Shown piece after piece: positions 50,880-51,238 of a stretch of 51,238 nt of DNA; the stretch's first letter is position 1; every line of letters begins with the position of its first letter. The notes under the pieces are model-generated. The model was given only the letters and a program-made list of their open reading frames with translations. It was not told the origin of the DNA and made no database searches. The position numbers and the translations under genes are program-made. The DNA is from CAZMVY01 sp964617875 (GTDB lineage: Bacteria > Planctomycetota > Phycisphaerae > UBA1845 > PWPN01): assembly GCA_964617875.1 (NCBI GenBank), contig CAZUAI010000036.1:1-51238 (forward strand), given 5' to 3'.

Positions 50880-51146
50880 TCAGCCCCCACCAGGTGTGCA
50901 TGTGCAGTAGCGCGGGACGCTGTTCTCGAAGGTCTCGTACACGGTCAGGACGCAGTCTATCCATCCGGTCCCACAGGTGTGCCCGGCTATCGAGATCTGG
51001 TCGCAAACGCCATCGCATTCATAATGGAGATAGACGAGAACCTCCTCAAAACCACTTGCAGTACAACCCGACTCCGGTCCGGACGGACACTTGCCCTGCG
51101 CACTGCGACACCCCCAAGACATGCCCCACGTGTATCCCTCGCACAC
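50880..51146 (-). CDS. Small cysteine-rich protein (possible C-terminal part)
   Basis: The frame holds 88 residues with 11 cysteines (CRSAQGKCPSGPESGC, YECDGVCDQ, HTCGTGWIDC, YCTCTPGGG). The pattern suggests a disulfide-bonded secreted peptide. The only available start, GTG at 51146, has no ribosome-binding site and no signal peptide. The frame is open further upstream to a stop near 51213 and contains two more cysteines (GRGCCEQPYG). The true N-terminus may therefore be lost, frameshifted or differently spliced into the adjoining sequence. It is 62 nt upstream of the exported hypothetical gene and probably co-transcribed with it. I do not recognise the family. Confidence 0.5.
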   Translation of the reverse strand: MCEGYTWGMSWGCRSAQGKCPSGPESGCTASGFEEVLVYLHYECDGVCDQISIAGHTCGTGWIDCVLTVYETFENSVPRYCTCTPGGG

Positions 51147-51238
51147 GCGGTTCGGCCCATACGGTTGCTCACAGCAGCCGCGCCCTAGCCCAACCTTCGC
51201 ACGCGGCCGGCGTCAAAGCGGCTGGCGATAGCGCCAGG

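Overview
The window looks like a GC-rich chromosome segment from the Planctomycetota, most likely the Phycisphaerae or a related uncultured lineage. The basis is typical protein architecture: a membrane protein with the N-terminal zinc ribbon CRRCGYNLRGL...CPECG, secreted proteins ending in PEP-CTERM or dockerin-like tails (GDTDNDGDVDLTDF...CFNGPN), DUF2961 and DUF4838 carbohydrate proteins, and a DUF3485/EpsI-type protein. No rRNA, tRNA or CRISPR array was seen. The taxonomic call is an inference from these families, not a search result.

Layout. 1-353: start of a YgeW-like carbamoyltransferase, running off the left edge. 588-13796 (+): a carbohydrate block with a DUF2961 (GH172-like) protein, a GH50/GH42-like hydrolase, a PEP-CTERM secreted protein with its own promoter and terminator, a zinc-ribbon membrane protein, two tandem MFS transporters and a DUF4838 protein. 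13841-29499 (-): one long collinear array read as rsbU-like, rsbW-like, STAS, cheA, cheW, three chemoreceptors, cheB, cheR. 29808-32344 (-): recG and a LysM lipoprotein. 32618-32872 (+): a small conserved-type protein. 33069-38953 (-): an EpsI-like protein and a 1679-residue TPR protein. 39230-41321: a NeuD-like acetyltransferase and a convergent Gfo/Idh/MocA oxidoreductase. 41473-41647: a MITE-like element with terminal inverted repeats and a target duplication. 41860-44639 (+): a BNR-like/FG-GAP/dockerin secreted protein split by a frameshift. 44969-46826: a GIY-YIG-like protein and metK. 47075-49148 (-): a PDZ protein and a phosphotransferase, the latter bracketed by inverted palindromic repeats. 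49342-51238: a polA start that stops abruptly, followed by two antisense secreted-protein genes of different composition.

The central system is the 13.8-29.5 kb array. It joins a full chemosensory core (CheA with two CheW-like domains and a receiver, CheW, CheR, CheB, three receptors) to a complete Rsb-type partner switch (PP2C phosphatase with receiver, anti-sigma-type kinase, STAS antagonist). There are no flagellar genes in view, so the output may be gene expression or another cellular function rather than swimming (inference). One receptor carries a periplasmic CZB-like zinc-binding region and, after the signalling domain, a C-terminal globin-like domain. That is the reverse of the usual HemAT order and is the most unusual single protein here. 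Its signalling domain shares an apparently identical 766-bp stretch with the next receptor.

The other blocks suggest a polysaccharide-degrading, matrix-producing lifestyle: secreted glycosidase-like proteins, uptake carriers, exosortase-related envelope proteins (PEP-CTERM substrate, EpsI-like, giant TPR) and sugar-modification enzymes. The exosortase itself is not in the window.
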